Source: Microbacterium oxydans (lineage in GTDB: Bacteria > Actinomycetota > Actinomycetes > Actinomycetales > Microbacteriaceae). Taken from it: a stretch of 64,000 bases of DNA. Numbering within the stretch: the first letter of the stretch is position 1; every line of letters starts with the position of its first letter. The stretch lies in NCBI RefSeq assembly GCF_006540085.1, contig NZ_BJOG01000010.1, positions 1-64,000 of the forward strand, written 5' to 3'. Below the pieces are notes generated by a model. The model ran no database searches. It was given only the letters and a program-made list of their open reading frames with translations, and was not told the DNA's origin. The position numbers were made by a program, and so were the translations under genes. Below, in pieces: positions 1 through 8,622 of this stretch.

Positions 1-20
1 ACCGCCGTGTTCCCGGTCAT
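1..20 (-). CDS. Start of next gene of the ABC importer operon (partial, probable ATP-binding subunit)
   Basis: Only the first codons of this gene lie in the window (ATG at 20, read leftwards; MTGNTAV). The ATG overlaps the TGA of the permease gene at 17-19 in an ATGA arrangement, the usual coupling in such operons. In Dpp/Opp-type operons the gene after the second permease normally encodes the ATPase, so that is the likely product. Nothing in these six or seven codons proves it. Confidence 0.45.
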
Positions 21-1009
21 GCGACCGCTCCTTCCCCACCGACACCACGACCGGCACGACGCGCCAGACGCTGGCGTCGCGCAGCCACCGGAACCAGGCG
101 CAGCTTCGGATTCACGATCTCGTCGATCGCGAAGTTGATCAGAGACAATGCGGTCCCGATGAGGGCGATGATCAGACCGGGTGGCACGAACCACCACCAG
201 GCACCGCTGCCCACGGCCTGCCCGGTCTGGGCGTCGTTCAACACCGTTCCCAGGGTGATCGAACCGGTCGGTCCGAGGCCGAGGTACGACAGGCCCGCTT
301 CGCCGAGGACAGCGAAGATCACACCGAAGATGAGCTGGGCCGCGAGCAGCGGGACGAGATTCGGGAGGATCTCGACGAAGATGACCCGAAGTGGACGCTC
401 GCCCGCGACGACCGACGCCGCGACATAGTTCCGCGTGCGCAGGGAACGTGCGGTGCCACGGAGAACCACGGCTGACCCTGCCCAGCCGGTGATACCGAGC
501 ACGAGAGCCACCAACAGCGAGCTACGCGCGAGGTCGCCAAGCCCCTCGGTGTGCTGGACATATGCCGCGATCACCATGACTAGAGGCAGGCCGGGGATCA
601 CGAGCATGATGTTCGTGGCCAGCATCAGGGTCTCATCGAGAGCTCCACCGAAGTAGCCGGCCAGTACACCGAACACCAGGGCGAGGAAGAGCGCCACCGC
701 CCCCGCGACCGCGCCGACGAAGAGCGATCCCTGAGTGCCTGTCGCCACTTGAGCGAGCACATCGAAGCCGAGCTTGGTCGTGCCGAGCGGGTGCTCGGGA
801 CTCGGCGGGAGCAGCGGGTCGAAGCTCGCGTCGCGCGGATCGCCGAGAAGCAGCGGCCCGATGAGCCCGAACAGCACGATCACTCCGAGGAGGACCACAC
901 CGACGAGAAGCTTGCCGGAGAGCCGAGGTAGTCCGTTCCGCAGACGTGCCGACCGCGCGACGGCGACGGCGTGTGTGGACTCGGACGGGGAAACGATCAG
1001 GTCAGCCAT
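17..1009 (-). CDS. Peptide/oligosaccharide ABC transporter permease, DppC/OppC type
   Basis: Inner-membrane subunit of a type I ABC importer of the peptide/nickel family. The 330-residue protein has an N-terminal membrane anchor (about residues 35-57) followed by a short loop with the 'HPLGTTKLGFDV' signature of the OppC N-terminal domain. Five more hydrophobic segments and an EAA-type cytoplasmic loop (around 'VVAGERPLRVIF') that contacts the ATPase follow. I start it at ATG 1009, which overlaps the preceding permease stop by 8 bp. A longer reading from 1039 would run well into that gene. Substrate cannot be read from the sequence; the family includes peptide, nickel and many plant-oligosaccharide transporters. 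Confidence 0.9.
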   Translation of the reverse strand: MADLIVSPSESTHAVAVARSARLRNGLPRLSGKLLVGVVLLGVIVLFGLIGPLLLGDPRDASFDPLLPPSPEHPLGTTKLGFDVLAQVATGTQGSLFVGAVAGAVALFLALVFGVLAGYFGGALDETLMLATNIMLVIPGLPLVMVIAAYVQHTEGLGDLARSSLLVALVLGITGWAGSAVVLRGTARSLRTRNYVAASVVAGERPLRVIFVEILPNLVPLLAAQLIFGVIFAVLGEAGLSYLGLGPTGSITLGTVLNDAQTGQAVGSGAWWWFVPPGLIIALIGTALSLINFAIDEIVNPKLRLVPVAARRQRLARRAGRGVGGEGAVA

Positions 1010-2006
1010 CGCGGCGCACTCTCGGGTCGATGAAGCCATAGAGGAGGTCGATGAGGAAGTTCGCCGCCAGCACCGTCAGGGTGATGACGAGGAACACTCC
1101 CTGCATCAGGGCATAGTCGAGGCCCTGAACGGACTGGATCATCAACTTGCCGAGCCCCGGATAGCTGAAGACCTGTTCGGTGACGATCGAGCCGGCCACC
1201 ACGAATCCGAGCGCGATCCCGAAGCCGGCGAGGCTCGGGATGGAGGCGTTGCGCGCCGCATATGCGGTGCGGATGCGTGAGGGTCGCAGTCCTTTGGCCT
1301 CCGCGGTGAGGACGTAGTCCTCCGACATCGTCTGCACCATCATGTTCCGCATCCCCAGCAGCCACCCTCCGACCGACGAGATCACGATCGTCGCAGCGGG
1401 GAGCAGAGCGTGAACGAACGCGCTGGCGAAGAAGGCCGGTGACCACTCAGGGCCGGCGGGGAACTCGAACACGTCGTACCCGCCGATGATCGGCAACAAC
1501 CCCAACTGCACCGAGAAGACTGCGACCAGTACGAGCGCGAGCCAGAAGTACGGGATCGACTGCAGAAAAGTGGTGATCGGCACGAGCTGGTCGACCCACG
1601 TGCCCCGGAACCAGCCGACCCACGCACCGGCGATGATTCCGAGGACGAACGAGATGATGGTGGCTGCTCCGACGAGCGTCACCGTCCACGGCAATGCCGC
1701 AGCGATGAGCTCGCCTACCGGGGCCGGGTATCGGGTCGACGACACCCCGAGATCACCGTGCAGCAGCCGACCCCAGTAGGCGAGGTATTGATCCCACAGC
1801 GTCGATCCCTTCTCCGCCCCGAGGATCGAGGTGATCGCTTTGATCGTCTCCTCGGACAGCGGCCTCCCCCCGTTCGCGCGCCGGAGCTTGCCCAGCATGA
1901 TCGCGGCAGGGTCGCCGGGGAGCAGTCGCGGCAGCAGGAAGTTGAGGGAGATCGCGGCCCACAGCGTGATGATGTAGAACGCGATGCGGCGCATCCAGAA
2001 CTTCAC
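1002..2006 (-). CDS. Peptide/oligosaccharide ABC transporter permease, DppB/OppB type
   Basis: First permease of the importer, 334 residues, the family's usual size. It opens with a membrane helix ending in 'LPRLLPGDPA', the DppB-type N-terminal signature, then a periplasmic stretch and five further membrane segments. The cytoplasmic EAA loop is visible as 'AEAKGLRPSRIRTAYAARN'. It pairs with the DppC-like protein to form the membrane channel. It lies 40 bp after the binding-protein gene and overlaps the second permease by 8 bp, so the three genes form one operon transcribed leftwards. Confidence 0.92.
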   Translation of the reverse strand: MKFWMRRIAFYIITLWAAISLNFLLPRLLPGDPAAIMLGKLRRANGGRPLSEETIKAITSILGAEKGSTLWDQYLAYWGRLLHGDLGVSSTRYPAPVGELIAAALPWTVTLVGAATIISFVLGIIAGAWVGWFRGTWVDQLVPITTFLQSIPYFWLALVLVAVFSVQLGLLPIIGGYDVFEFPAGPEWSPAFFASAFVHALLPAATIVISSVGGWLLGMRNMMVQTMSEDYVLTAEAKGLRPSRIRTAYAARNASIPSLAGFGIALGFVVAGSIVTEQVFSYPGLGKLMIQSVQGLDYALMQGVFLVITLTVLAANFLIDLLYGFIDPRVRRDG

Positions 2007-2046
2007 GAGCCTCTCCTCTCTGTGGATCGAGCCATGGGTGATGGTC

Positions 2047-3711
2047 CTACTTCTCGACGGGGCGGAGGTGGGTCAGGATCACTGCCGACGCCGTCGACAG
2101 GTACGGCAGAGGTGCCGCATACAGGTCGTCATCGCTCGGCCACCCGGTGAAATCCGCCGTGTTGAAGAACGACTGCGACGCGTTGAGCACGACCGGGATG
2201 TAGGGCAGATCACGGGCGATCTCCGTCTGCACCATCGCGTACGCGTCCTTCTTGATCACCTCGTCCTGGGTCGCTCCCGCTCGCTTGACCGCTTCATCCA
2301 CTGCGGGATTCGTGTAGCGGGCATAGTTCTGCCCCTTGGTCGGCTCCTCGCCGACCTTCGCCGTCGCGGTCGTCGTGAAGTAACGGTCATAGTTGGAGAA
2401 CGGATCGGCCACCAGCGACTGCGTGATGCCGTAGAGCGCGAGCTGGAACTCGCCGGTCGAGATCGGCGTCCAGTACTCGGCCTCCGAGACCGTCCGTGCG
2501 TTCACCCGTATGCCGGCCTTGGCCGCCTGCGAGCTGATGAGCTTGGCCGCATCGTTGTAGTCCGTCCACCCGTCGGGTGAGAAGAGGTCGAGCTCGATGG
2601 GCATGCCGTCCTTGCCGTAGAACCCGTCACTCCCCTTCGTGTAGCCGGCCGCTTCGAGGATCCCCTCGGCGCTGGCGGCATCCGGCTCCTGAGGGCTGAC
2701 CGCCAACGATGGATCACTCAGCCACTTCTCGTCGCGAGGGAGCAGGGCGAAGCTCGGCGACGCCTCGCCGGAGAGACCGGCGAACGCCTTGCCGCTGATC
2801 GCACCGCGGTCGATCGCGACGTTCAGTGCCTGACGCACGGCGGGATCGGTCTGCGCACCCGTGCAGCCCATCGACGCGTCCGCGCAGGTCATGATCACGG
2901 TGGGGTCCTGCTGCTGGTTCATCGTGCTGATGCGCCCGTTGGAGGTCACCCCGTCGGGATTCGCGATGAACTGGCCGACCCAGTCGAGCTTTCCCGTCTT
3001 CAGCAGGTCCTCCGACGACTGGTTCGAGTCGATCCCGATGTCCTGCACTTCCTTGATCGCCGGTGCGCCGTCGCGGAAGAGCGGGTTCGCCTCGAGCGTG
3101 TAAGCGGCGTCCGTGAACGACTTGAGCGTGTACGGTCCCGAGCCCACCGGCTTCGGGTTCGTCTCCGTCATGTAGTCGTCGATCTCGGACCAGATGTGCT
3201 TCGGGATGATCCAGGTGGAGCCGAGGATCAGCGAGGTCGCCGTGAACTTCGGAGACGAGTACGTCACGACCACTGTGGTGTCATCGGTGGCATCGACCGA
3301 CACCATGTCGGGGTCGAGGTTGGAGCCGTATCCGAGGCTGAAGGCGACGTCCTCGGCCGTCAGATCTTCGCCATCGCTCCACTTGAGGTCGGGCTTGATG
3401 GCGATCGTGAGGACCGTCCCGTCCTCGTTGAACTCATATGAGTCGCCCAACAGGCCGACAGGCGCATCGTCCGAGAGCTGGTTGAAGAAGAAGAGCGGCT
3501 CGTAGATGGCACCGAACGTCATGTGCGTCGCGGTGTCGACGGCGAACGGGTTGAAGTTGTTGGTGATGGGCGTCATCGACCCCGACCACATGCGGAGCGG
3601 GCGATCACCTCCCGACGAGCCGCCATCGGATGTGCAGCCGGCCAATGCGAATACCAGCGCTGCGGCGCCGGCGACGAGAGGAAGGGACTTCCTCCAGCGG
3701 TTGTCGTGCAT
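2047..3711 (-). CDS. Extracellular solute-binding lipoprotein of the ABC importer (SBP_bac_5 family)
   Basis: 554-residue substrate-binding protein. A lipoprotein signal peptide is clear: basic N-terminus, hydrophobic run and lipobox LAGC with the lipidated Cys at residue 26. A Ser/Gly-rich linker then leads to a DppA/OppA fold ('LKWSDGEDLTAEDVAFSLGYG', 'VGSGPYTLKSF', 'PAVRQALNVAIDR'). It captures the substrate at the outer face of the membrane and delivers it to the two permeases downstream. First gene of the operon; a GAGG ribosome site precedes the ATG by five bases. A promoter overlapped by a repeated element lies about 70 bp upstream. Related proteins bind peptides or sugars; specificity is unknown here. 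Confidence 0.92.
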   Translation of the reverse strand: MHDNRWRKSLPLVAGAAALVFALAGCTSDGGSSGGDRPLRMWSGSMTPITNNFNPFAVDTATHMTFGAIYEPLFFFNQLSDDAPVGLLGDSYEFNEDGTVLTIAIKPDLKWSDGEDLTAEDVAFSLGYGSNLDPDMVSVDATDDTTVVVTYSSPKFTATSLILGSTWIIPKHIWSEIDDYMTETNPKPVGSGPYTLKSFTDAAYTLEANPLFRDGAPAIKEVQDIGIDSNQSSEDLLKTGKLDWVGQFIANPDGVTSNGRISTMNQQQDPTVIMTCADASMGCTGAQTDPAVRQALNVAIDRGAISGKAFAGLSGEASPSFALLPRDEKWLSDPSLAVSPQEPDAASAEGILEAAGYTKGSDGFYGKDGMPIELDLFSPDGWTDYNDAAKLISSQAAKAGIRVNARTVSEAEYWTPISTGEFQLALYGITQSLVADPFSNYDRYFTTTATAKVGEEPTKGQNYARYTNPAVDEAVKRAGATQDEVIKKDAYAMVQTEIARDLPYIPVVLNASQSFFNTADFTGWPSDDDLYAAPLPYLSTASAVILTHLRPVEK

Positions 3712-3780
3712 GGAAACCTCGTCTCAAGAGCTTCATTGCGGAAGTCGAGCAGGGCGGACGGGCATCCGCTCTGAGGCGAG

Positions 3781-3816
3781 GTTATAGTAAAGGCCCTTTC
3801 TGGTAAAGCCCTTTCT
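3781..3816 (-). promoter_or_regulatory. Promoter with tandem operator-like repeats before the binding-protein gene
   Basis: On the minus strand TATAAC (3786-3781) is a good -10 box, about 70 bp before the ATG at 3711. Directly upstream are two near-identical copies of AGAAAGGGC(C)TTTA, at 3816-3804 and 3801-3788, separated by CC. Each core is itself a near palindrome (AAAGG-CTTT). They cover the spacer and -35 region (best -35 TTTACC, spacer 15). The layout suggests a repressor binding two sites in the promoter; the regulator is not in the window. Confidence 0.5.
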
Positions 3817-3836
3817 AGTTATTCCTTCCGCACGAG

Positions 3837-3866
3837 AATGGCCTCGCGCAGGAGCGCGAGGCCATT
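3837..3866 (-). terminator. Strong hairpin after the Eis-like gene
   Basis: Perfect inverted repeat: 12-bp arms AATGGCCTCGCG / CGCGAGGCCATT around a 6-base loop. It lies 39 bp past the stop of the Eis-like gene and before the importer promoter. No clear run of T follows, as is common in actinobacteria. Confidence 0.75.
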
Positions 3867-3905
3867 CGGTGCTCCCCCGCAGCAATCAGCCGCGGACGGG
3901 CGGAC

Positions 3906-5213
3906 TCAATACCAGATGTCGAGAGACGGCGCGGGGAAGGTGATGAAGGCTCGGTCGAGGGCCTCGACCGCAGCGGCATCGGCGGCGATGCGGCCGGCAC
4001 CGTGCAGCGTCGCAGCGCGGACCCCTCCCGCATACAGGGCGGAGAGCGCGGAGACATCGAGCGTGACATCGACGTCTGTCGCGGAGTCGGTCACCGGATC
4101 GACGGTGGCGACGCAGGAGTCGTCCACGTGCAGGCGCCAGTCGCCGTTCGCGAAGCCGAGGGAGTCTTCCACGCGGATGACGGTGTCGATCGGCGCCGAG
4201 TAGCGACGGGCGGTCAGCGCGGCAGGGATGTCGAGCACGCGCAGCCAGCCGTGGTCGTGCACCTCCTGCTTCACGCCGCGGGTGTCGTGCACGAGCCATG
4301 GCAGCGGGTCGTCGACCGGGCGGAGGTCGGCGACCACCTCGTCGACGAGATCGTGCTGCAGAGCGAAGCGCCAGAGCGCCGTGCGCGCGTCCGTCGTCTC
4401 GGCGACCAGCAGGCGCACGTCCATCCGGAACCGGAAGGTGCCGGCGGCCTCACCGACGGTGTAGGCCATGACGCCACGCAGCACGCCGTCCTCGTCGCGA
4501 TAGCGCACCCCACGTGCCTGGTCGCGGTCCGGGGTGGGGGACACGCCTGCGTACCCCTCCCATCGACCTTGCCAGCCCGGGATCTGCCCCGCGGCCCTCC
4601 CCCGTGCACGTTCGTGGACCGTGCCGAGGTCTGCAGCGAGGGTCTCCCGGTCGACGTACTCGAGGGTGCCGAGCGGGGTCGGGCCGCTCCAGCCGGCGCG
4701 GCGGGTGTCGACCGTGTGACGCGCGACGGGGATCGCGGAGCCGAAGCCGTAGCGACCATAGATCGTCGCCTCCGACACCGTGAGGCCCGCGATGGGCACA
4801 CCGGAGGCTGCCGCAGCGCGAAGCTCTCCTTCGAGAAGCGCCCTGGCTATCCCGCGGCGGCGATGCGTCGCCGACACCGTCACCACGCTGATGGCCCACA
4901 TGTCGATCTCACGCCCACCGGGAACGGTGAGCGGCGTCACCCAGCCGTTGATGGTCGCGACGGGAAGGTCGGCATCGACGGCGCCCTGCTCGTACACCCC
5001 GACGTTCCGCCGTTCGGCGAAGGTCTTGCGCACCTGGGCGATCATCTCGGTGCTCGGCTCAGGCCCGAGGAACCCGCGGTCGACCGCGCGCTCGAATGCC
5101 GATGCCTTCGGGTCGTCGCTCAGATCGACGACGCGATAGTCGAGACCGGCTCCGGCCAGTCGTTCCCTCGAGGTGGTGTCAGCGGGTACGTCTCTCGCAT
5201 CGATGGAGGTCAT
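3906..5213 (-). CDS. GNAT-family N-acetyltransferase, Eis-like
   Basis: 435 residues, close to the about 400 of mycobacterial Eis. The N-terminal GNAT domain shows the acetyl-CoA binding segment 'VTVSATHRRRGIARALLEGEL' (V-x-x-x-x-R-R-R-G-I-A), followed by 'ATIYGRYGFGSA' typical of Eis proteins. A second GNAT-like region and an SCP2-like C-terminal domain fill the rest. The chain ends '..SLDIWY'; in Eis the terminal carboxylate takes part in catalysis, and an aromatic last residue fits this. Eis enzymes acetylate amines of aminoglycosides and proteins in the cytoplasm; the natural substrate here is unknown. A TAGTGT box six bases before the ATG suggests leaderless transcription. It lies downstream of, and on the same strand as, the sigH pair. 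Confidence 0.85.
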   Translation of the reverse strand: MTSIDARDVPADTTSRERLAGAGLDYRVVDLSDDPKASAFERAVDRGFLGPEPSTEMIAQVRKTFAERRNVGVYEQGAVDADLPVATINGWVTPLTVPGGREIDMWAISVVTVSATHRRRGIARALLEGELRAAAASGVPIAGLTVSEATIYGRYGFGSAIPVARHTVDTRRAGWSGPTPLGTLEYVDRETLAADLGTVHERARGRAAGQIPGWQGRWEGYAGVSPTPDRDQARGVRYRDEDGVLRGVMAYTVGEAAGTFRFRMDVRLLVAETTDARTALWRFALQHDLVDEVVADLRPVDDPLPWLVHDTRGVKQEVHDHGWLRVLDIPAALTARRYSAPIDTVIRVEDSLGFANGDWRLHVDDSCVATVDPVTDSATDVDVTLDVSALSALYAGGVRAATLHGAGRIAADAAAVEALDRAFITFPAPSLDIWY

Positions 5214-5219
5214 CCACCC

Positions 5220-5225
5220 ACACTA
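5220..5225 (-). promoter_or_regulatory. -10 box of the Eis-like gene, leaderless layout
   Basis: TAGTGT read on the minus strand, six bases (GGGTGG) before the ATG at 5213. Transcription from this box would start at or next to the start codon. Confidence 0.5.
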
Positions 5226-5246
5226 CCGACGCCCTCCGACCCGGAG

Positions 5247-5492
5247 TCAGTGCTGGGCTGCCTGCACTGCCCGCAGCCGGGCGAACACCTGGTCGCGCAG
5301 CTCCTCGGGTGCGGTCTCCTTGCAGGCCCGCGCGATCACATCGGTGAGGGTGGTGGCGACGAGAGCCTCATCCCGACAGGACGGGCAGTTCTCCAGATGC
5401 TCGCGGATCTCGGTGTGCTCGGTCTTGCACACCTCGTTGCGGAGGTACTCCTCCAGATCCTGACGGGCTTTGTCGCAGCCGCAGTCACTCAT
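5247..5492 (-). CDS. rsrA: Zinc-binding anti-sigma factor, RsrA/RshA type
   Basis: 81-residue cytoplasmic anti-sigma factor of the ZAS family. The zinc motif HLENCPSC gives H32-x3-C36-x2-C39, and additional cysteines sit at residues 4, 6 and 22. In RsrA/RshA, zinc release and disulphide formation under oxidative stress free the sigma factor. The gene overlaps the SigH-like gene by 4 bp (ATGA), so the two are translationally coupled, as in Streptomyces sigR-rsrA and Mycobacterium sigH-rshA. Size, motif and partner all agree, so the family is secure; which disulphide forms cannot be told from sequence alone. Confidence 0.93.
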   Translation of the reverse strand: MSDCGCDKARQDLEEYLRNEVCKTEHTEIREHLENCPSCRDEALVATTLTDVIARACKETAPEELRDQVFARLRAVQAAQH

Positions 5493-6151
5493 TTCTTGCT
5501 CCTCGTCTCGGCCGCGGCGATGCCCCGCTCAGCGGCGTAATCTGCCAGCAGCTCCCGCAGCATCCGCCTGCCACGGTGCAGACGGCTCATGACGGTGCCG
5601 ATGGGGGTCTTCATGATGTCGGCGATCTCCTGATACGCGAAACCCTCGACATCCGCGAGATAGACCGCGAGACGGAAGTCCTCCGGCACGGCCTGCAGCG
5701 CGTCCTTGACGACGGAGGCGGGCATCCGGTCGATGGCCTCCGCCTCGGCCGACCGGCTGTGCGACGCCGTCGTCGACTCCGCTCCGCCCAGCTGCCAGTC
5801 TTCGAGCTCGTCGATCGTGCCCTGGAACGGCTCCCGCTGACGCTTGCGGTAGATGTTGATGTAGGTGTTCGTGAGGATCCGGTAGAGCCACGCCTTGAGG
5901 TTCGTACCCTGCGAGAACGTCGCCCAGGACCCATAGGCCTTGACGAAGGTCTCCTGCACGAGGTCTGCGGCGTCGGCGGGATTGCGCGTCATACGCATCG
6001 CGGCGGCGTAGAGCTGGTCCATGAACGGGAGCGCCTGCTCTTCGAACTCGCGCCGAGGGTCGCCGACGGTGTCTGCGGTTGCGGTGTCATCCATCACCGG
6101 CCAGTCTAGGCCGCTGAGGTCGATCACCTCGCGCTCCAACGTCGCCGTCAT
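5489..6151 (-). CDS. sigH: ECF RNA polymerase sigma factor, SigH/SigR family
   Basis: 220-residue group 4 sigma factor. Region 2 is seen in '[25 protein letters not shown]', and '[24 protein letters not shown]' completes it. Region 4 ends the protein with '[26 protein letters not shown]', a helix-turn-helix that reads the -35 box. Its partner anti-sigma factor follows with a 4-bp overlap. In relatives SigH/SigR directs the thiol-oxidative and heat stress regulon (thioredoxin system, proteases). The ATG at 6151 has a good GAAGGAG ribosome site five bases upstream. An autoregulatory GGAAT/GTT promoter was looked for in the 72-bp upstream gap and not found convincingly. Confidence 0.94.
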   Translation of the reverse strand: MTATLEREVIDLSGLDWPVMDDTATADTVGDPRREFEEQALPFMDQLYAAAMRMTRNPADAADLVQETFVKAYGSWATFSQGTNLKAWLYRILTNTYINIYRKRQREPFQGTIDELEDWQLGGAESTTASHSRSAEAEAIDRMPASVVKDALQAVPEDFRLAVYLADVEGFAYQEIADIMKTPIGTVMSRLHRGRRMLRELLADYAAERGIAAAETRSKK

Positions 6152-6171
6152 ACTCGCTCCTTCGGTGGGGT

Positions 6172-6200
6172 GGGAGCCTGTCGTTCGCGACGAAGCTCCC
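6172..6200. promoter_or_regulatory. Dyad symmetry in the sigH-aroA divergent spacer
   Basis: GGGAGC (6172-6177) and GCTCCC (6195-6200) are inverted, with an inner TCGT/ACGA pair around TCGCG. The element sits between two divergent genes and could be an operator or a leader hairpin of either. Its role is not established. Confidence 0.35.
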
Positions 6201-6223
6201 TGCGTTTACTAAGGTGAGAACCG

Positions 6224-7540
6224 ATGAGCGCCAACAGGTATTCCCCCTCCCGCGTGCAGGGCGCCTACACCGCGCCCTCGACCGACGTGCCCGTGCACGC
6301 CGAGCTCACGATCCCCGGTTCGAAGTCGCTGACGAACCGCGAGTTGATCATCGCCGCGATCGCCGACGGTCCAGGCCGCCTGATCGCCCCTCTGCACTCC
6401 GACGACTCCGCGCGCATGGTCGACGCGCTGCGTGCCCTCGGGGTGGGCATCGACGAGGTGGATGCCGGTCATGAGTTCGGGCCTGACCTCGTCGTCACCC
6501 CTGCGAGACTCGACGGCGGCACCACGATCGACTGCGGGCAGGCCGGCACCGTCATGCGCTTCATCGCTCCGCTGGCCGGACTCGCCGAGAACGACGTGCA
6601 TCTCACCGCGCACGAGACCGCCCTCCATCGGCCGATGGGGGGCCTCATCAGCGCGCTGCGCGACCTCGGAGTCGACATCGACGACGAGGGCACCTGGGCT
6701 CTTCCGTTCACGATCCGCGGCCACGGGCGCATCCGCGGGGGTCGCGTCGAGATCGATGCCTCCGCATCGAGCCAGTTCGTCTCCGGGCTCCTCCTCGCCG
6801 CTCCGCGTTTCGATGTGGGACTGCACCTCGTCCACACCGGCGAGCACCTGCCGAGCCTTCCGCACATCGACATGACCATCGAGGCACTCAGCCGCCGAGG
6901 CATCCGCATCGAGCGCCCAGCCGTCGGCGAATGGCTTGTCGAGGCGGGCGTCCCCCGCGCCAAGGAGATCGCGATCGAACCCGATCTCTCGAACGCCGCA
7001 CCGTTCCTCGCCGCCGCGCTCGTCACCGGTGGATCCGTGTCGATCACGGGCTGGCCTCCGCACTCCACCCAACCGGGCGCCCTCCTGCCGGAGATCCTCC
7101 AGGCGACCGGAGCTCACGTCGGGCGGCACGGCGGAACGCTGACTGTGCGCGCGGGCTCCGGCATCCGCGGTCTCGACCTCGATCTCTCGGCGGCGAGCGA
7201 GCTCACCCCGACACTGGTCGGCCTCGCCGCCTTCGCGGACTCCCCGACGACGATCCGCGGCATCGGGCACATCCGCCTGCACGAGACCGATCGAATCGCC
7301 GCGCTGATCGGGAACCTGCGTGCCCTCGGCGGCGAGGCCGAGGAACTGCCGGACGGACTCCGCATCATCCCGCGCCCGCTGCACGGCGGACGCTGGGCTG
7401 CGCACCACGACCACCGCATGGCAACGACCGGCGCGCTCATCGGTCTCCGTGTCCCCGATGTGGAGATCGACGACATCGGCACCACTGCGAAGACCCTCCC
7501 GGAGTTCACGATGCTCTGGGAGCGGATGCTGCGGGGCTGA
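6224..7540 (+). CDS. aroA: 3-phosphoshikimate 1-carboxyvinyltransferase (EPSP synthase)
   Basis: Sixth step of the shikimate pathway: joins phosphoenolpyruvate and shikimate 3-phosphate to give EPSP for aromatic amino acids. 438 residues, normal length. Diagnostic motifs are 'PGSKSLTNR' (residues 31-39, with the substrate-binding Lys34, Ser35 and Arg39), 'CGQAGTVMRF' and the C-terminal 'DHRMATTGALIGL'. The ATG is preceded by an AAGGTGAG ribosome site. It is followed after two bases by rsgA, an order also found in mycobacteria (Rv3227-Rv3228). Confidence 0.97.
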   Translation: MSANRYSPSRVQGAYTAPSTDVPVHAELTIPGSKSLTNRELIIAAIADGPGRLIAPLHSDDSARMVDALRALGVGIDEVDAGHEFGPDLVVTPARLDGGTTIDCGQAGTVMRFIAPLAGLAENDVHLTAHETALHRPMGGLISALRDLGVDIDDEGTWALPFTIRGHGRIRGGRVEIDASASSQFVSGLLLAAPRFDVGLHLVHTGEHLPSLPHIDMTIEALSRRGIRIERPAVGEWLVEAGVPRAKEIAIEPDLSNAAPFLAAALVTGGSVSITGWPPHSTQPGALLPEILQATGAHVGRHGGTLTVRAGSGIRGLDLDLSAASELTPTLVGLAAFADSPTTIRGIGHIRLHETDRIAALIGNLRALGGEAEELPDGLRIIPRPLHGGRWAAHHDHRMATTGALIGLRVPDVEIDDIGTTAKTLPEFTMLWERMLRG

Positions 7541-7542
7541 CG

Positions 7543-8613
7543 GTGAGCTGGCTCGACAACGCCGACGACCTCGAAGACGACTTCGAGGACTTCGACGAGA
7601 GCAGCATCCGCACCCGCCCGAACCCCAAAGCCAACCGGCCGCGCACGAAGCGCCGTCCCGCGCACGAGGACGCGCAGGTGGGGCGAGTGCTCGGTGTGGA
7701 TCGGGGTCGCTACTCCGTCCTGCTCGGGGAGGACACGGCGGAGGAGCGCACGATCACCACCACACGTGCGCGCGAGCTGCGCCGAACACCCATCGTCACG
7801 GGCGACCAGGCCCGAGTGGTCGGCGACACCTCGGGAGACGATGGCACCCTCGCCCGTATCGTCGGCATCGTGGACCGGACCTCGCTTCTCCGACGCAGCG
7901 CGGACGACACGGACCAGGTCGAGCGGGTGATCGTCGCCAACGCGGACCAGATGCTCATCGTCGTCGCGGCCGCCGACCCCGAACCCCGTGCGCGCCTGGT
8001 CGATCGCTATCTCGTGGCAGCACTCGACGCCGGCATCCGCCCCCTTCTCGTCGTCACGAAGACCGACATCGCCGACCCGACCGAGTTCCTCACGCATTTC
8101 GAGGGGCTGGACCTTCGGGTGTTCACGAGTTCCCAGGACGAGATGCCCGTCGAGGAGATCGGCGAGGCTCTCATCGGTCACTCCACGGTGTTCGTCGGAC
8201 ACTCCGGAGTCGGCAAGTCGACACTCGTCAATGCACTCGTCCCCACAGCGCTGCGCGCCACGGGACACGTGAATCAGGTGACAGGACGCGGACGCCACAC
8301 GTCGTCGTCGACCGTGTCCCTGCGTTACCAGGGAGCGGGTGGCACCGGCTGGGTGATCGACACCCCTGGGGTGCGCTCGTTCGGACTCGGCCATGTCGAT
8401 CCGGCCAACATCCTCGCGGCCTTCACCGAGCTCGCGACGATCGCCGAGGACTGCCCCCGCGGCTGCACCCATCTGGCCGATGCCCCCGACTGCGCGCTCA
8501 TCGAGGCGGCGGAACGAGGCGAGCTGGGAGAGACCGGTCGTGCGCGACTCGACTCTCTGCAGCGGCTGCTGCAGACGTTCGCAGACAAGGCGGAGCAGAC
8601 GCCCGGGCGTTAG
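7543..8613 (+). CDS. rsgA: Ribosome small-subunit-dependent GTPase A
   Basis: 356-residue circularly permuted GTPase that acts in late 30S subunit maturation. After an acidic then basic N-terminal tail comes an OB-fold domain. GTPase motifs follow in permuted order: G4 'TKTD', G1 'GHSGVGKST', G2 region 'TGRGRHT', G3 'DTPG'. A C-terminal zinc site follows ('CPRGCTHLADAPDC'). I place the start at GTG 7543, two bases after the aroA stop, because the OB domain and the acidic tail are intact from there. The longer open frame upstream is only aroA read in another frame. Confidence 0.95.
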   Translation: MSWLDNADDLEDDFEDFDESSIRTRPNPKANRPRTKRRPAHEDAQVGRVLGVDRGRYSVLLGEDTAEERTITTTRARELRRTPIVTGDQARVVGDTSGDDGTLARIVGIVDRTSLLRRSADDTDQVERVIVANADQMLIVVAAADPEPRARLVDRYLVAALDAGIRPLLVVTKTDIADPTEFLTHFEGLDLRVFTSSQDEMPVEEIGEALIGHSTVFVGHSGVGKSTLVNALVPTALRATGHVNQVTGRGRHTSSSTVSLRYQGAGGTGWVIDTPGVRSFGLGHVDPANILAAFTELATIAEDCPRGCTHLADAPDCALIEAAERGELGETGRARLDSLQRLLQTFADKAEQTPGR

Positions 8614-8616
8614 GCT
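8611..8616 (+). promoter_or_regulatory. -10 box of bcp embedded in the rsgA stop codon
   Basis: TAGGCT, whose TAG is also the stop codon of rsgA (8611-8613). It stands six bases before the GTG start of bcp, the spacing of a leaderless promoter. The GGAGG between them could serve as a ribosome site only at unusually short distance. Confidence 0.5.
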
Positions 8617-8622
8617 GGAGGC

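Noticed and set aside
4002..5540. 512-codon plus-strand frame opposite the Eis-like gene
   Set aside because: Antisense to a protein with clear GNAT and Eis motifs; no domain of its own.
6152..6223. SigH-type autoregulatory promoter (GGAAT, 17-20 bp, GTT)
   Set aside because: No pair with acceptable sequence and spacing could be found on either strand of the spacer.
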